Assembly: GCA_019925795.1 (NCBI GenBank)
Contig: CM034312.1
Span: 900,501-964,500 of the forward strand
Source: Dendrobium chrysotoxum
Taxonomy: Eukaryota; Streptophyta; Magnoliopsida; Asparagales; Orchidaceae
Length of the DNA: 64,000 nucleotides
Direction of reading: 5' to 3'
Position numbers and translations under genes: made by a program
Shown here: piece after piece, positions 63,181 through 64,000 of the stretch
Position numbering within the stretch: position 1 is the stretch's first letter
Layout of the letters: every line of letters begins with the position of its first letter
The notes under the pieces: generated by a model
Seen by the model: the letters and a program-made list of their open reading frames with translations, nothing else
Told to the model about the DNA's origin: nothing
Database searches by the model: none

Positions 63181-64000
63181 TTAAAATAACAAATTTAAAA
63201 ACCCTGCTAAATACGCTATCTCAGTGAATTGGTTGAATGACCATTTTTAAAATATTAATCACTTAAATTTATTAATGATCATTTTGAAAAATTTAAAATT
63301 TTAAACCCATATAGATTGGACTGCTACAATAATACTGAGATGACTAGCCAAAGATAGAAAGAGAAATCATTCCCTAGCGGAATCGTTAGAAATCTGTGGA
63401 CTCTGAAAATTTGTCCTCGGCCTCCCCCGTTTGCTTTTCTTCGGGGGGGAGTTTTAATGGAATTAAGTTTCAGGGTAAATTTTAGAAGACAGATGAGTTT
63501 GTAGATAAGACACTACCCAGAGATTTCGCCCTCATTTTGCGAGGACTTTATGATCTGAGTTCTGGTTTCCTATAGGCGCAAGCCCTGTAGTTAATTACCC
63601 CTCCCGATCACGAGAGAGAACTTTCGATTAAGGCTAGTCATCGATCAGATACGTAGAGATATGCATATCTAGCTTATAGTAACAACATGGGCATTTGAAA
63701 TTGGAAAAATGATCAATATTTAAAATTGAAAATTTCACCATCTTGCACTTAAAGCGGATGGTGGAGCAATGGATGATGGACCCGATCAAGATCCCATGGT
63801 TCCGTCTTCCCGGGCCATCGTGGTCCCTGGTCTACTTAGTCAGAGGAGGTAGTTGACCCAACCTGACAGAAGGATCATTGTCGGCAGTCATGGGTTGCTT
63901 CGACCAAGGGTACCTTGTAGACCTGGGGTGGATGTTTGTCTAAGGGGATAAATTTGAATCCACCTTAGGTAACAGAGGGCTTTATGCCCTATCGATTATA
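63181..64000 (-). mobile_element. Leader/LTR region of the Tat-like element
   Basis: Upstream of the gag on the minus strand, non-coding, with blocks shared with 25320-25600 in the same relative order. The element's 5' border lies beyond the window, and I cannot tell where LTR ends and leader begins. No primer site recognised. Confidence 0.6.

Overview
This is plant nuclear DNA. It has long TE-filled introns with GT-AG borders, Ty3/gypsy LTR retrotransposons primed by initiator-Met tRNA, RTE-clade LINEs with (TTG)n tails, fold-back MITEs, and two recognisable host genes: a PH-RCC1-FYVE-BRX (PRAF-type) gene and a mitochondrial ribosomal protein uL15 gene. Both gene types are typical of flowering plants; the species cannot be told from the sequence. 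No CRISPR, tRNA, rRNA or prokaryotic-style operon was seen.

Layout. 1-8102: a decayed CRM-type chromovirus (+), gag-pol with chromodomain, its upstream LTR cut by the window edge. It abuts the 5' region of a decayed RTE LINE (8103-11095) and probably inserted into it. 11352-11566: a fold-back MITE. 12495-17075: three more RTE copies (one nearly full length with a 19-bp target duplication, two 3' fragments). 17985-45901: the PRAF-type gene on +, seven recognised exons over 28 kb; the exon(s) for roughly the first 45 residues were not found. Its 12.4-kb intron carries a short deletion-derivative LTR element (19461-21347, TSD CAAAC), a 120-bp MITE, a 50-bp tandem repeat, a hairpin-repeat array, a fragment of a Tat-like retroelement leader and a complete RTE LINE on - (26109-29282, 19-bp TSD). 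The later introns carry a CT-rich tract, ~92-bp tandem repeats, a LINE tail, a 438-bp tandem duplication and a remnant of a DUF4283-type (L1-like) ORF1.

46956-47444: a site II promoter motif and exon 1 of mitochondrial uL15. Its first intron is interrupted by a complete CRM-type element on - (48178-54994, TSD ATATG), and the next exon was not found in the window. 56545-58650: another RTE LINE with an internal deletion. 59100-59670: an LTR-like segment. 59800-64000: a Tat-like gag on -, one reading frame broken by nine TAG/TGA codons and no frameshift, with its leader at the window end.

The two host genes are unrelated neighbours on the same strand: signalling/trafficking (PRAF) and mitochondrial translation (uL15m). 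Everything else is layered transposon history. I found no new defence or metabolic system. The most useful observations are the nested and chimeric retroelements, the hairpin array, the palindrome pair shared by two LTR-like regions, the stop-only decay of the Tat gag, and the retainable 117-nt PRAF intron.
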